Origin: Lentisphaeria bacterium UBA1791
GTDB lineage: Bacteria; Verrucomicrobiota; Lentisphaeria; Victivallales; Victivallaceae
Length of the DNA stretch: 39,081 bases
Assembly: GCA_002314455.1 (NCBI GenBank)
Contig: DCFZ01000041.1
Coordinates: forward strand, 1 to 39,081
Direction: 5' to 3'
The notes beneath the pieces are model-generated. The model searched no databases. It saw nothing but the letters and a program-made list of their open reading frames with translations, and was not told the origin of the DNA. Below are positions 16,674 to 23,443 of this stretch, piece after piece. The translations under genes and the position numbers were made by a program. The first letter of the stretch is position 1. Every line of letters starts with the position of its first letter.

Positions 16674-17617
16674 TGGCGGAATTTTGTCACATTCCCGTGT
16701 TGCCCGACGAGGTGACGACGCTGCTCAAGTTTCCGGCGGACAAGCCCGCGAGGCTGATCGACGGGACGCTCGGCGGCGCCTCGCACAGTGCGTTGCTTTT
16801 ACAGCAGAATCCGCAACTGGAATTGCTCGGCATCGACCGCGACGAAGATGCGTTGGCGGCGGCGGAGCAAAAACTTGCTTTCGCGCGCGACCGCATCTTT
16901 TTGCGGCGCGGCAATTATTCCGAAATGTTTGAGTATGCGGAGGAACTCGACTGGGAAACCGTCGACGGCATTCTGCTCGACCTCGGCGTCTCGTCGCCGC
17001 AGCTGGATCGTCCGGAGCGCGGATTTTCGTGGCGCTTCGACGGTCCTTTGGATATGCGCATGGACAACCGTTCGGAATTGACCGCCGCGCGTTTGCTCAA
17101 CCGCTCCAGCGCGGATGAGTTGGGCAAAATCTTCGCCGAATACGGCGAATTTCACGGCGCCTACCGTCTGGCGCAGGCGATCGTCGAACGGCGCGAATCG
17201 ACGCCTTTCGGCTCGACCGCCGACCTCGTCAAGGTGTGCGACGATGTCTTGGGCAAGAGCCGCCCGGGGAAACTCCCGGTGCCGACTTTGGTTTTTCAGG
17301 CGTTGCGGATCGCCGTCAACGACGAATTAGGCGAATTGAAAAAAGTCCTTTCCGGTGCCGTTTCGCATCTGAATCGGGGCGGCAGGATCGCGGTCATTTC
17401 GTTTCATTCGCTCGAAGACCGCATCGTCAAGGAGTTTTTCCGGCGCGAGAGCACCGAGTGTCTCTGTCCGCCGGGGTTGCCGGTCTGCCGTTGCGGTCAC
17501 CACGCGACGCTCGCCGTATTGACCAAAAAGCCGGTGACGGCAAGTCAAAAAGAATTGGCGGCAAACAAGCGCAGTTCCTGTGCAAAACTGCGCGTTGCCG
17601 AAAAAATCGGAAAATAA
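16673..17617 (+). CDS. rsmH: 16S rRNA (cytosine1402-N4)-methyltransferase RsmH
   Basis: A 314-residue protein of normal length for the family (formerly MraW). It carries FCHIPVLPDEVTTLL at the N-terminus, the S-adenosylmethionine site LIDGTLGGASHS, then ILLDLGVSSPQLDRPERGFSWRFDGPLDMRMD, and the C-terminal ISFHSLEDRIVKEFF and SSCAKLRVAEK motifs. It methylates C1402 in the ribosomal decoding centre. Its ATG overlaps the mraZ stop (TAATG), with GGGAGG about 9 bases upstream, so the genes are coupled. It is the standard second gene of the dcw cluster. Confidence 0.97.
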   Translation: MAEFCHIPVLPDEVTTLLKFPADKPARLIDGTLGGASHSALLLQQNPQLELLGIDRDEDALAAAEQKLAFARDRIFLRRGNYSEMFEYAEELDWETVDGILLDLGVSSPQLDRPERGFSWRFDGPLDMRMDNRSELTAARLLNRSSADELGKIFAEYGEFHGAYRLAQAIVERRESTPFGSTADLVKVCDDVLGKSRPGKLPVPTLVFQALRIAVNDELGELKKVLSGAVSHLNRGGRIAVISFHSLEDRIVKEFFRRESTECLCPPGLPVCRCGHHATLAVLTKKPVTASQKELAANKRSSCAKLRVAEKIGK

Positions 17618-17660
17618 ACAAGATCACAATAATCGCATCCACCCAAAAGGAGGGGGAAAC

Positions 17661-18089
17661 ATGAACATTCAACCGGGACGCTCGTTCGGTCGTACTCGCG
17701 CGAAAAAAAGCAAGGAAGCGACTCCGTTCAGCAATCAGTTACTGGCGATCGGCAAGGCGGTCATCGTCATTGCCTCGCTCGCATTCGTTTTCATCGCGCA
17801 GACCAATTTCCGTCAGCGCATCAACGACACCGAAGCCAAGATCCGCGAGGAAAAGCAGGAGTGCGCAAGGCTCCGTCACGCGATCGAATGCAACAACATC
17901 CGCATCGCCCAGTTGACCACCTGGTCGCACATCAATGCCAAAATCCAGCACTACCGGCTCAACCTCACCCCGATCCGCGGGCAGGTCTACGAGTTGACGC
18001 AACGCACCCCCGCGGAAAACGACGCCCGTTTTGCGGCGTGGCAAAAAAATCATCAGCAGATGTCGTCGATGACGGCAAAGAGCCGTTAG
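17661..18089 (+). CDS. ftsL: FtsL-like bitopic division protein
   Basis: A 142-residue protein with a basic cytoplasmic N-terminus, one transmembrane helix (about residues 31-53, LLAIGKAVIVIASLAFVFIAQ) and an extracytoplasmic coiled coil (RINDTEAKIREEKQECARLRHAIECNN). The size, topology and place between rsmH and ftsI identify it as FtsL, a divisome subunit that pairs with FtsB through its coiled coil. Sequence conservation in this family is low, so the call leans on context. AAGGAGG lies upstream of the ATG; an upstream in-frame ATG at 17580 overlaps rsmH and lacks a binding site. Confidence 0.82.
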   Translation: MNIQPGRSFGRTRAKKSKEATPFSNQLLAIGKAVIVIASLAFVFIAQTNFRQRINDTEAKIREEKQECARLRHAIECNNIRIAQLTTWSHINAKIQHYRLNLTPIRGQVYELTQRTPAENDARFAAWQKNHQQMSSMTAKSR

Positions 18090-18099
18090 GGGAAATATC

Positions 18100-19917
18100 G
18101 TGCTCCCGACTCCTGGAAAATCGCCGGAACACGGCATCAGAGTCCGTACCGCGATCATCGCTGGAGTCATTTTTTTGATCTCTGCCGGACTTGCGGCGCG
18201 TTTCTTTTATATTCAGGTAATGCGCCACAAATATTATTTGAAGCAGGCGCAGAAAAAATTCACCCACAGCGCCCGGAGTTTCGGACGTCGCGGCGAGATC
18301 TATGACTGCAACGGCCATCTTCTGGTCGGCAACGAGCCCTGCAAAGAGATTTCGGCGACCCCGGCCAACATCACCGATGAAAATGTGCGCCGTCAATGCG
18401 CCCAGATCATGGCGCGTTACCTCAACCAGAGCGAAGACGAACTGCTGAAAAAACTTGCCCCGACAATTTCCCGCCCCGGAGCCAACGGCCAAATCGAGCA
18501 AGTTCCCAACACCTATCAGATGATCGCCCGCTTTTTCCCCTACGAGGAAGCGGCAAAAATGGAAGCGGAATTGCGCAAGCTCGGCATCAACGCCAACACG
18601 GTAAGCTTCCGCGACACCAACCGCCGCACCTACCCCAAGGGGAGAATGCTCGCGAGCACGCTCGGATTCACCAACATCATCGACGACAAAGACGTCCCGC
18701 AAGGCGGTCTGGAAAAGACGCTCGACAGCGAAATTTCGCAGACGACCGGCACGCGCACGTACATCAGCGACCGCACCGGAATTCCGCTCGAAAACGGCAT
18801 CCTTTTTGACCAGTCGGCGCGCGACGGCAAAAACATCTTTCTCACCATCGACGAACCGATCCAGGCGATCCTCGAGGAGGAACTCGACCGCGCGGTCGAG
18901 GAACTTGCGCCCGAAGTGATCTACGCCATCATCGCCGATCCCAAGACGGGGCGCATCCTCGCGATGGCACAGCGCCCGACGTTCGACCCCAACGATCGGA
19001 AAACGTTTGCCAATGCCCAGGCGATCAAGAACCACATCGCCGAAGACTGCTACGAACCCGGTTCCGTCGTCAAGCCGCTGACCGTCGGCAAGGCGCTCGA
19101 CCTCGGCGTCGTCACCCCGACCCAGCGCATCAACTGCGAACAGAAACGATGGGTGTACGGCGGCAAACCGATCACCGACAGCCACGCGGTCGGCGAAGTC
19201 CCGATCTCGCAGGTGATTGTCCAGTCGAGCAACATCGGCACCGCCAAGATCGCCGTGATGCTCGGCAAAGAGTGCATCTACGATACGATGCGCAAATTCG
19301 GTTGCAACGAAAAAACCGGCCTGCCCTTTCCCATCGAATCCCCCGGCAAACTTTTGCCGCCGAAAAAATGGGACGGCATTCAGATCACCCGAATCTCCTA
19401 CGGCTACAGCGTCCAGTGGTCCGCTTTGCAGTTGTTGCGGGCGCACTGCGGGATCGCCAATGCGGAAGGTATGCCGCATCTGCAATTGATCGACCATTAC
19501 GAAGATCCGGCGACCGGCGAAAAAACTTATCCGCCGCCGACCGTCTGCCGCCGGGTGTTTCAGCACGAATCGGCGCGGCGGCAATTGGTCGAAATGATGA
19601 TCGGCGTCGTCGAAGACGCGCACGGCACCGGCAAACGGGCGGCAATCCGCAACTACACGGTCGCAGGAAAAACCGGCACCAGCAACAAATACGATCCCGC
19701 CATCAAGCGGTACGGCAGAAAGAAAATGTGCAGTTTCATCGGCTTCGTGCCGGCGCACGATCCGCGGTTGATCATGCTGGTCACCGTCGATTCCCACACC
19801 AAGGGCGCCGCCACGCAGGGCGGCGGCGTCGCCGGCCCGATCTTCTCGCGGACGGCCAAGCGGGTGCTCGAATATCTCAACGTGCCACCCGACAAGCTGA
19901 TGCTCGAAAAAGAATAG
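18100..19917 (+). CDS. ftsI: Division-specific transpeptidase FtsI/PBP3
   Basis: A 605-residue class B penicillin-binding protein starting with GTG, with AGGGGA six bases upstream. One N-terminal transmembrane helix (about residues 15-40) is followed by the dimerisation/pedestal domain (GRRGEIYDCNGHLL) and the transpeptidase domain. Its active-site motifs are S322-V-V-K325 (EPGSVVKPLTVGKALD), S376-S-N378 and K524-T-G526 (VAGKTGTSN). There is no C-terminal PASTA domain. It crosslinks septal peptidoglycan. Its gene follows ftsL by ten bases. No murE or other Mur genes follow, so the dcw cluster is interrupted here. Confidence 0.95.
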   Translation: MLPTPGKSPEHGIRVRTAIIAGVIFLISAGLAARFFYIQVMRHKYYLKQAQKKFTHSARSFGRRGEIYDCNGHLLVGNEPCKEISATPANITDENVRRQCAQIMARYLNQSEDELLKKLAPTISRPGANGQIEQVPNTYQMIARFFPYEEAAKMEAELRKLGINANTVSFRDTNRRTYPKGRMLASTLGFTNIIDDKDVPQGGLEKTLDSEISQTTGTRTYISDRTGIPLENGILFDQSARDGKNIFLTIDEPIQAILEEELDRAVEELAPEVIYAIIADPKTGRILAMAQRPTFDPNDRKTFANAQAIKNHIAEDCYEPGSVVKPLTVGKALDLGVVTPTQRINCEQKRWVYGGKPITDSHAVGEVPISQVIVQSSNIGTAKIAVMLGKECIYDTMRKFGCNEKTGLPFPIESPGKLLPPKKWDGIQITRISYGYSVQWSALQLLRAHCGIANAEGMPHLQLIDHYEDPATGEKTYPPPTVCRRVFQHESARRQLVEMMIGVVEDAHGTGKRAAIRNYTVAGKTGTSNKYDPAIKRYGRKKMCSFIGFVPAHDPRLIMLVTVDSHTKGAATQGGGVAGPIFSRTAKRVLEYLNVPPDKLMLEKE

Positions 19918-19946
19918 TTGCAAAATCGCCTCCGACGCTTTATATT
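19918..19946 (+). promoter_or_regulatory. Promoter of the thioredoxin gene
   Basis: TTGCAA and TATATT are separated by 17 bases; the -35 box begins right after the ftsI stop. No terminator is visible between ftsI and this promoter. Confidence 0.72.
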
Positions 19947-19968
19947 GTAAAGCAGAGGAGGTCGTTTT

Positions 19969-20274
19969 ATGCAAGCCATTCATCTTACCGATCAAAATTT
20001 CAAGGAAGCCTTAACCGGCGATGTGCTCGTCGATTTTTTCGCCGCCTGGTGCGGGCCCTGCCGTCAGCAAAGCGCCACCATCGAAGCGCTTGATCCCGGC
20101 GATATTCCCGCCAACAGGCGGCTCGTCAAAGTCGATGTCGACGAAGCCCCGATGGCGGCGGCAAAATTCCAAGTTGAAGCCGTGCCGACGCTCGTCCGGC
20201 TCAAGGATGGTCAGGAGATCCGCCGCGTGACGGGCGCCCAGTCCGCCGCCGAATTGCTCGCGCTGTTGCAATAA
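19969..20274 (+). CDS. trxA: Thioredoxin
   Basis: A 101-residue single-domain thioredoxin. The redox motif W-Cys28-G-P-Cys31 is in VLVDFFAAWCGPCRQQS, and the cis-proline is in the EAVPTLVRLKDG stretch. There is no signal peptide, so it acts as a cytoplasmic disulfide reductant. A strong GAGGAGG precedes the ATG. It has its own promoter between the division genes and a lipoprotein gene and does not appear to belong to either. The paralogue number in this genome is unknown, so the symbol is tentative. Confidence 0.92.
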   Translation: MQAIHLTDQNFKEALTGDVLVDFFAAWCGPCRQQSATIEALDPGDIPANRRLVKVDVDEAPMAAAKFQVEAVPTLVRLKDGQEIRRVTGAQSAAELLALLQ

Positions 20275-20294
20275 TTTTTCAGGTTGCGTAAAAT
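20266..20294 (+). promoter_or_regulatory. Promoter of the Cys-rich lipoprotein gene
   Basis: TTGCAA and TAAAAT are separated by 17 bases. The -35 box overlaps the last codons of the thioredoxin gene. This leaves a leader of about 70 bases before the lipoprotein ATG. Confidence 0.55.
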
Positions 20295-20327
20295 AAAATC
20301 CGATCCCGTTGCGTTATATGGTTAAAC

Positions 20328-20344
20328 AATCCCGCATCGGGATT
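20328..20344 (+). promoter_or_regulatory. Leader hairpin before the Cys-rich lipoprotein gene
   Basis: AATCCCG-CAT-CGGGATT is a perfect 7-bp stem with a 3-base loop, ending about 10 bases upstream of AAGGAG. It could modulate message stability or access to the ribosome binding site. Confidence 0.4.
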
Positions 20345-20370
20345 CAAATCAAAAAAGGAGTCGACAGGAA

Positions 20371-20898
20371 ATGAAAAAGATTATGACCACTGCTTTTGCC
20401 GGCATTTTCGCGCTGGCGCTCGCCGGATGTTGCAACTGCGGCAAAAATTGTCCGCCGACGCCCCCGCCGCAGCAACCGCCCTGCCCGATGATGAAAGGCG
20501 AATGCCCCTGCAAGTGCAAGCAAGGTTGTCCGCAAATGAAAGGCGAATGCCCCGGGAAACCCGGTTGCGAGATGAAAAGAGATTGCAAACGCGGGCCGCG
20601 CCCGGAGCCGAAATTCCACGCTGATTTCAAAAAGCGCATGGAAGCGATGAAACAGCTCCGCGAAAAGTATCCGCAGGAAATGATGGAAATCGACGTCGCC
20701 ATCATCGCGCAGGAAGACAAAGTTGATGCGCTCGCCGCCAAGGCGGGGATCGAGATGCCCAAGCGTCCGGCGGATATGCGCCGTCTGCGCGTCGCTTTCC
20801 CGAAAGAAATGAAGGAACTCGAGGCCAATGCGCAGAACATGAAGCCGGAAGAATTCCGCAAAGCGATCCGCGATCTGCAGGAAAAGCTGAATAAGTAA
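20371..20898 (+). CDS. Cysteine-rich lipoprotein
   Basis: A 175-residue lipoprotein: signal peptide with lipobox LALAGC (lipidated Cys20), then an extraordinarily Cys- and Pro-rich segment (Cys at 21, 23, 27, 38, 45, 47, 49, 53, 60, 66, 72). It contains a near-repeat CPMMKGEC/CPQMKGEC. The rest (about 80-175) is a highly charged helical region rich in Lys, Glu and Met (KRMEAMKQLREKYPQEMMEID), probably a coiled coil. I know no family that fits. Cysteines spaced like this suggest metal binding or disulfide stabilisation in the periplasm, but this is inference. It is monocistronic, with its own promoter, a hairpin leader, AAGGAG upstream and a strong terminator after it. Confidence 0.8.
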   Translation: MKKIMTTAFAGIFALALAGCCNCGKNCPPTPPPQQPPCPMMKGECPCKCKQGCPQMKGECPGKPGCEMKRDCKRGPRPEPKFHADFKKRMEAMKQLREKYPQEMMEIDVAIIAQEDKVDALAAKAGIEMPKRPADMRRLRVAFPKEMKELEANAQNMKPEEFRKAIRDLQEKLNK

Positions 20899-20918
20899 AA
20901 AGCGTTTTCAGTTGCCAC

Positions 20919-20949
20919 GGGGAGCCTTGAAAAAAGGCTCCCCTTTTTT
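20919..20949 (+). terminator. Rho-independent terminator after the Cys-rich lipoprotein
   Basis: A perfect 10-bp stem (GGGGAGCCTT/AAGGCTCCCC) with a 5-base loop is followed by six T residues. Confidence 0.92.
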
Positions 20950-20959
20950 ATTTTGCCCA

Positions 20960-20988
20960 TTGCTTTTCCGCCAAGGATGCATTACATT
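20960..20988 (+). promoter_or_regulatory. Promoter of the TerB-DnaJ/TolQ-like operon
   Basis: TTGCTT and TACATT are separated by 17 bases, about 33 bases upstream of the first start codon and directly after a terminator. I see no later promoter before 25.3 kb, so four genes probably share it. Confidence 0.5.
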
Positions 20989-21021
20989 ATAAAATATAAA
21001 TGGGGAAAGAAGGGGTGAAAA

Positions 21022-21747
21022 ATGGGTTTGTTCGGCGGTATTTTAGGCGGCATTATCGGCAGTATTTTCGCTGGTCCGTGGGGCGCGGCGATCGGCGCCG
21101 GCATCGGGTGTATGGTCAACGAAGGGAAGAAGCCCGCGCAATCACCGCTTTTGCCGCTTTTCCGCGCATTGGCAAAGATCGCCAAGGCGGATGGCGTCGT
21201 TTCGCAGGAGGAAGCCGCGCTCGTCTCGGAACTGATCAAAAATTTCGGCAAAGACGATCCCGACTTGCGCAAAGCGCTGAAAGCGGAATTCGATCAGGCC
21301 AAGGCTTCCGACATTTCGTTTGCCGACGAAGCGAAGCTCCTCGCGCAACTCCCCGTCGATGCCCGCCGCGAAGTGCTGGAAATTTTTTGCACGCTCGCCC
21401 GCATCGACAATTACGTGGACGAACGGGAAAAACAACTGCTTTATCAGGCGGAAAAGATTTTCCGGTTGCCCGGTTTCGTCGATCAGTTTTTCAACGGTTC
21501 CCGGCAGCAAACGCACGCCCCGGGACCGGGTGGCGACGACCTCGCCGGGCATTACCGGACACTTGGCATTTCCCCATCCGCGACCGACGAGGAAGTCAAA
21601 AAGGCGTGGAAAAAGAAATCGCTGGAATTCCACCCCGACCGGCTCGCCGGCAAAGGACTTTCAGAAGCTTTCATCGAGCTTGCCGAAGCCGAGATGAAAA
21701 AGATCAATCTCGCTTACGACGCCATCATGAAATCGCGCAAGAAATAA
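21022..21747 (+). CDS. TerB-domain and J-domain membrane co-chaperone (DjlA-like)
   Basis: A 241-residue protein. The first about 30 residues form a glycine-zipper-like membrane segment (FGGILGGIIGSIFAGPWGAAIGAG). Residues about 40-155 form a TerB-like helical domain (LAKIAKADGVVSQEEAALVSELI and LARIDNYVDEREKQLLYQ). A linker leads to a C-terminal J domain with the His-Pro-Asp motif at 204-206 (LEFHPDRLAGKG). DjlA proteins have the same order and recruit DnaK to the membrane. The gene opens a four-gene operon with a TolQ/MotA-like channel 29 bases downstream, suggesting that DnaK-dependent assembly or control of that complex is its role (inference). AAGGGGTG lies upstream of the ATG. Confidence 0.88.
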   Translation: MGLFGGILGGIIGSIFAGPWGAAIGAGIGCMVNEGKKPAQSPLLPLFRALAKIAKADGVVSQEEAALVSELIKNFGKDDPDLRKALKAEFDQAKASDISFADEAKLLAQLPVDARREVLEIFCTLARIDNYVDEREKQLLYQAEKIFRLPGFVDQFFNGSRQQTHAPGPGGDDLAGHYRTLGISPSATDEEVKKAWKKKSLEFHPDRLAGKGLSEAFIELAEAEMKKINLAYDAIMKSRKK

Positions 21748-21776
21748 AACTCAACTTAAAAAGAGGGTAGTTCGTT

Positions 21777-22652
21777 ATGAAAAACATCTCAACACATCCT
21801 GTCCGGCGCATCGTTTCGATCGGCATTGCGCTCGCGTGCACGCTGATCGGCGCGATTTTCTGGGTCAACAATCTCGTCGCGGCGATCCGACTGCACCGCG
21901 CGCTCGCCAACGGCGTCGCGCCGACGGGCGGCGGCAAGGGATTGCTCCATTGTCTGCAATGGAGCGTCGTCGACGTCAGCACGGTCACGACTTTCATTTT
22001 CTTTTTCGGCTTTGCCGTCACGACGATCGCGCTGTGGGGAAAGATCCGGGATGTCGAGTTCTTTACGCGCCACGACCGCTTCCACATCGCGCTCGGCCTC
22101 GTCGGCACGCTCTGGGGCATCATTCTGATCGGCTACTACCCGATCGCCAACGTCACGATCCCCTCGCTGATGAATTGCCTCCACACGGCGATGTTTTCGA
22201 CGCTTGCCGCCATCGTCTGGGTGATGATCATCGAACCATTGGTCATTTTTCCGTGGGTGCGCTTTGCCCTTGCCGGCGATGACGAAACAATTCCGGAAGC
22301 CGACCCCGTCGCCACGATGCAGGAAATCACCGCGTCGCTGCAGAAATTTTCCGCCGTTTTGACGCAAAGTTCGGACGCCGCCGAAAAATTCCAAGCTCAA
22401 CTTGCGGCGTGGCAGAATGCCCGTCAGCAGGAAATTCAGGAATCCGAAAAGTTCCGCGCGGAATCGCTCAAGGCGTTGCAGCTTCTGACCGAGATCACCG
22501 CTTCGCTCGATGCGCGTCAGCAAGCGCTCGCGACCGAAAACGACCGGTTGCAGAAAGGGCTCGAAACGGCGACTGCCGAACGCGACAGCGCCCGCGCCAC
22601 GGCGGAGGAACTTCGCCGCAAACTCGAAGCCATCCGCGCAACGCTGGGGTAA
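21777..22652 (+). CDS. TolQ/ExbB/MotA-like channel subunit with coiled-coil tail
   Basis: A 291-residue protein. Four hydrophobic helices are at about 11-34, 65-89, 103-124 and 134-162. Helix 3 reads HIALGLVGTLWGIILIG, very close to the conserved GLLGTVxGI signature of MotA/TolQ/ExbB channels, and helix 4 (LHTAMFSTLAAIVWVMIIEP) matches the AL-TT-GL segment. After the membrane part, residues about 178-291 are a long coiled coil (EITASLQKFSAVLTQSS... ARATAEELRRKLEAIR), unlike TolQ or ExbB and more like ZorA tails. These proteins form pentameric ion-driven rotors with ExbD/MotB-type dimers; the next gene is such a candidate. GAGGG precedes the ATG. Confidence 0.78.
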   Translation: MKNISTHPVRRIVSIGIALACTLIGAIFWVNNLVAAIRLHRALANGVAPTGGGKGLLHCLQWSVVDVSTVTTFIFFFGFAVTTIALWGKIRDVEFFTRHDRFHIALGLVGTLWGIILIGYYPIANVTIPSLMNCLHTAMFSTLAAIVWVMIIEPLVIFPWVRFALAGDDETIPEADPVATMQEITASLQKFSAVLTQSSDAAEKFQAQLAAWQNARQQEIQESEKFRAESLKALQLLTEITASLDARQQALATENDRLQKGLETATAERDSARATAEELRRKLEAIRATLG

Positions 22653-22657
22653 AAACC

Positions 22658-23443
22658 ATGGCGGACAAATCCAACGATCCGCGGCTTGCCGCGTGGAAAA
22701 AACTTTTCGGCAAATGCGCCCCAAAGGACGGCGTCGACGAAATGAACGCCATTTTGCTTCAGATCGTCCTCGCCGTCATGCTGATCTTTATGATCGCCTT
22801 TTTCCTCTTTATGGGCAAAGTCGACGGCGAGATCTCGCAGATCGACGAACTGCATCAAAAAATGGAGCAAGCCGACCGCAACGAATTGCTCCACGCCGTC
22901 GATCAAGTGACGCAACAATACCGCATCCGTTACGGATTGACGGAATTTCTGCACATTGATCCCGCGACCGGCGAAAAGACCTTTGACTTTTCCGACGTCA
23001 TCGCCCGCGGCAAAACCGTCGGGGCGACGCCGGAAGCACACGCCTTTCAGCTGGGCGCGCAAAACGCCTTTGCCGATTACCGGGATCTGACACAATACGA
23101 GGCGCAATGGATCGCCGAAATCCGCAAGATCGCCCCCGATGCGGCCGATAAAAATTCAGCGTGGTTGCACGGAGTCGTCCGCGAACGCATCGCCTCGCTC
23201 AAGTTGGAAGTCATCGAAGTCCAGCAGCTCGCCGCCGCCGCGATCCAGCAACACTTGGCGCTTCACCCCGGCGAAGTACACGACGCGCAGATCAGCGCGC
23301 TGCTGGCGCAACTGGAAAACGATCCTGACCCGGGATCGCGCAAGGTCAAAATGGCGGAACTGGGCCGGCAACTGAAAAAACTTGCCTACCGGCGTTTGAC
23401 CGAAATCTGTCAGACCCCGATGCTCGCAGAGGAGGAAAAATGA
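22658..23443 (+). CDS. ExbD/MotB-like single-span membrane protein lacking the canonical Asp
   Basis: A 261-residue protein with a short cytoplasmic N-terminus, one transmembrane helix (about 31-52) and a mostly helical extracytoplasmic part. The stretch EMNAILLQIVLAVMLIFMI can be aligned with the ExbD/TolR signature (E-I-N-x-T-P-L-I-D-V-V-L-V-L-L-I-I-F-M), but Gln35 occupies the place of the proton-carrying Asp. The C-terminal part has no OmpA or TolR domain that I recognise. The ATG follows the channel gene stop by five bases, and its own stop overlaps the next start, so the genes are coupled. Upstream in-frame ATGs lie inside the channel gene and are rejected. Confidence 0.62.
   Translation: MADKSNDPRLAAWKKLFGKCAPKDGVDEMNAILLQIVLAVMLIFMIAFFLFMGKVDGEISQIDELHQKMEQADRNELLHAVDQVTQQYRIRYGLTEFLHIDPATGEKTFDFSDVIARGKTVGATPEAHAFQLGAQNAFADYRDLTQYEAQWIAEIRKIAPDAADKNSAWLHGVVRERIASLKLEVIEVQQLAAAAIQQHLALHPGEVHDAQISALLAQLENDPDPGSRKVKMAELGRQLKKLAYRRLTEICQTPMLAEEEK

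Noticed and set aside
17965..19995. 676-residue minus-strand ORF
   Set aside because: It is antisense to ftsI, whose active-site motifs are intact.
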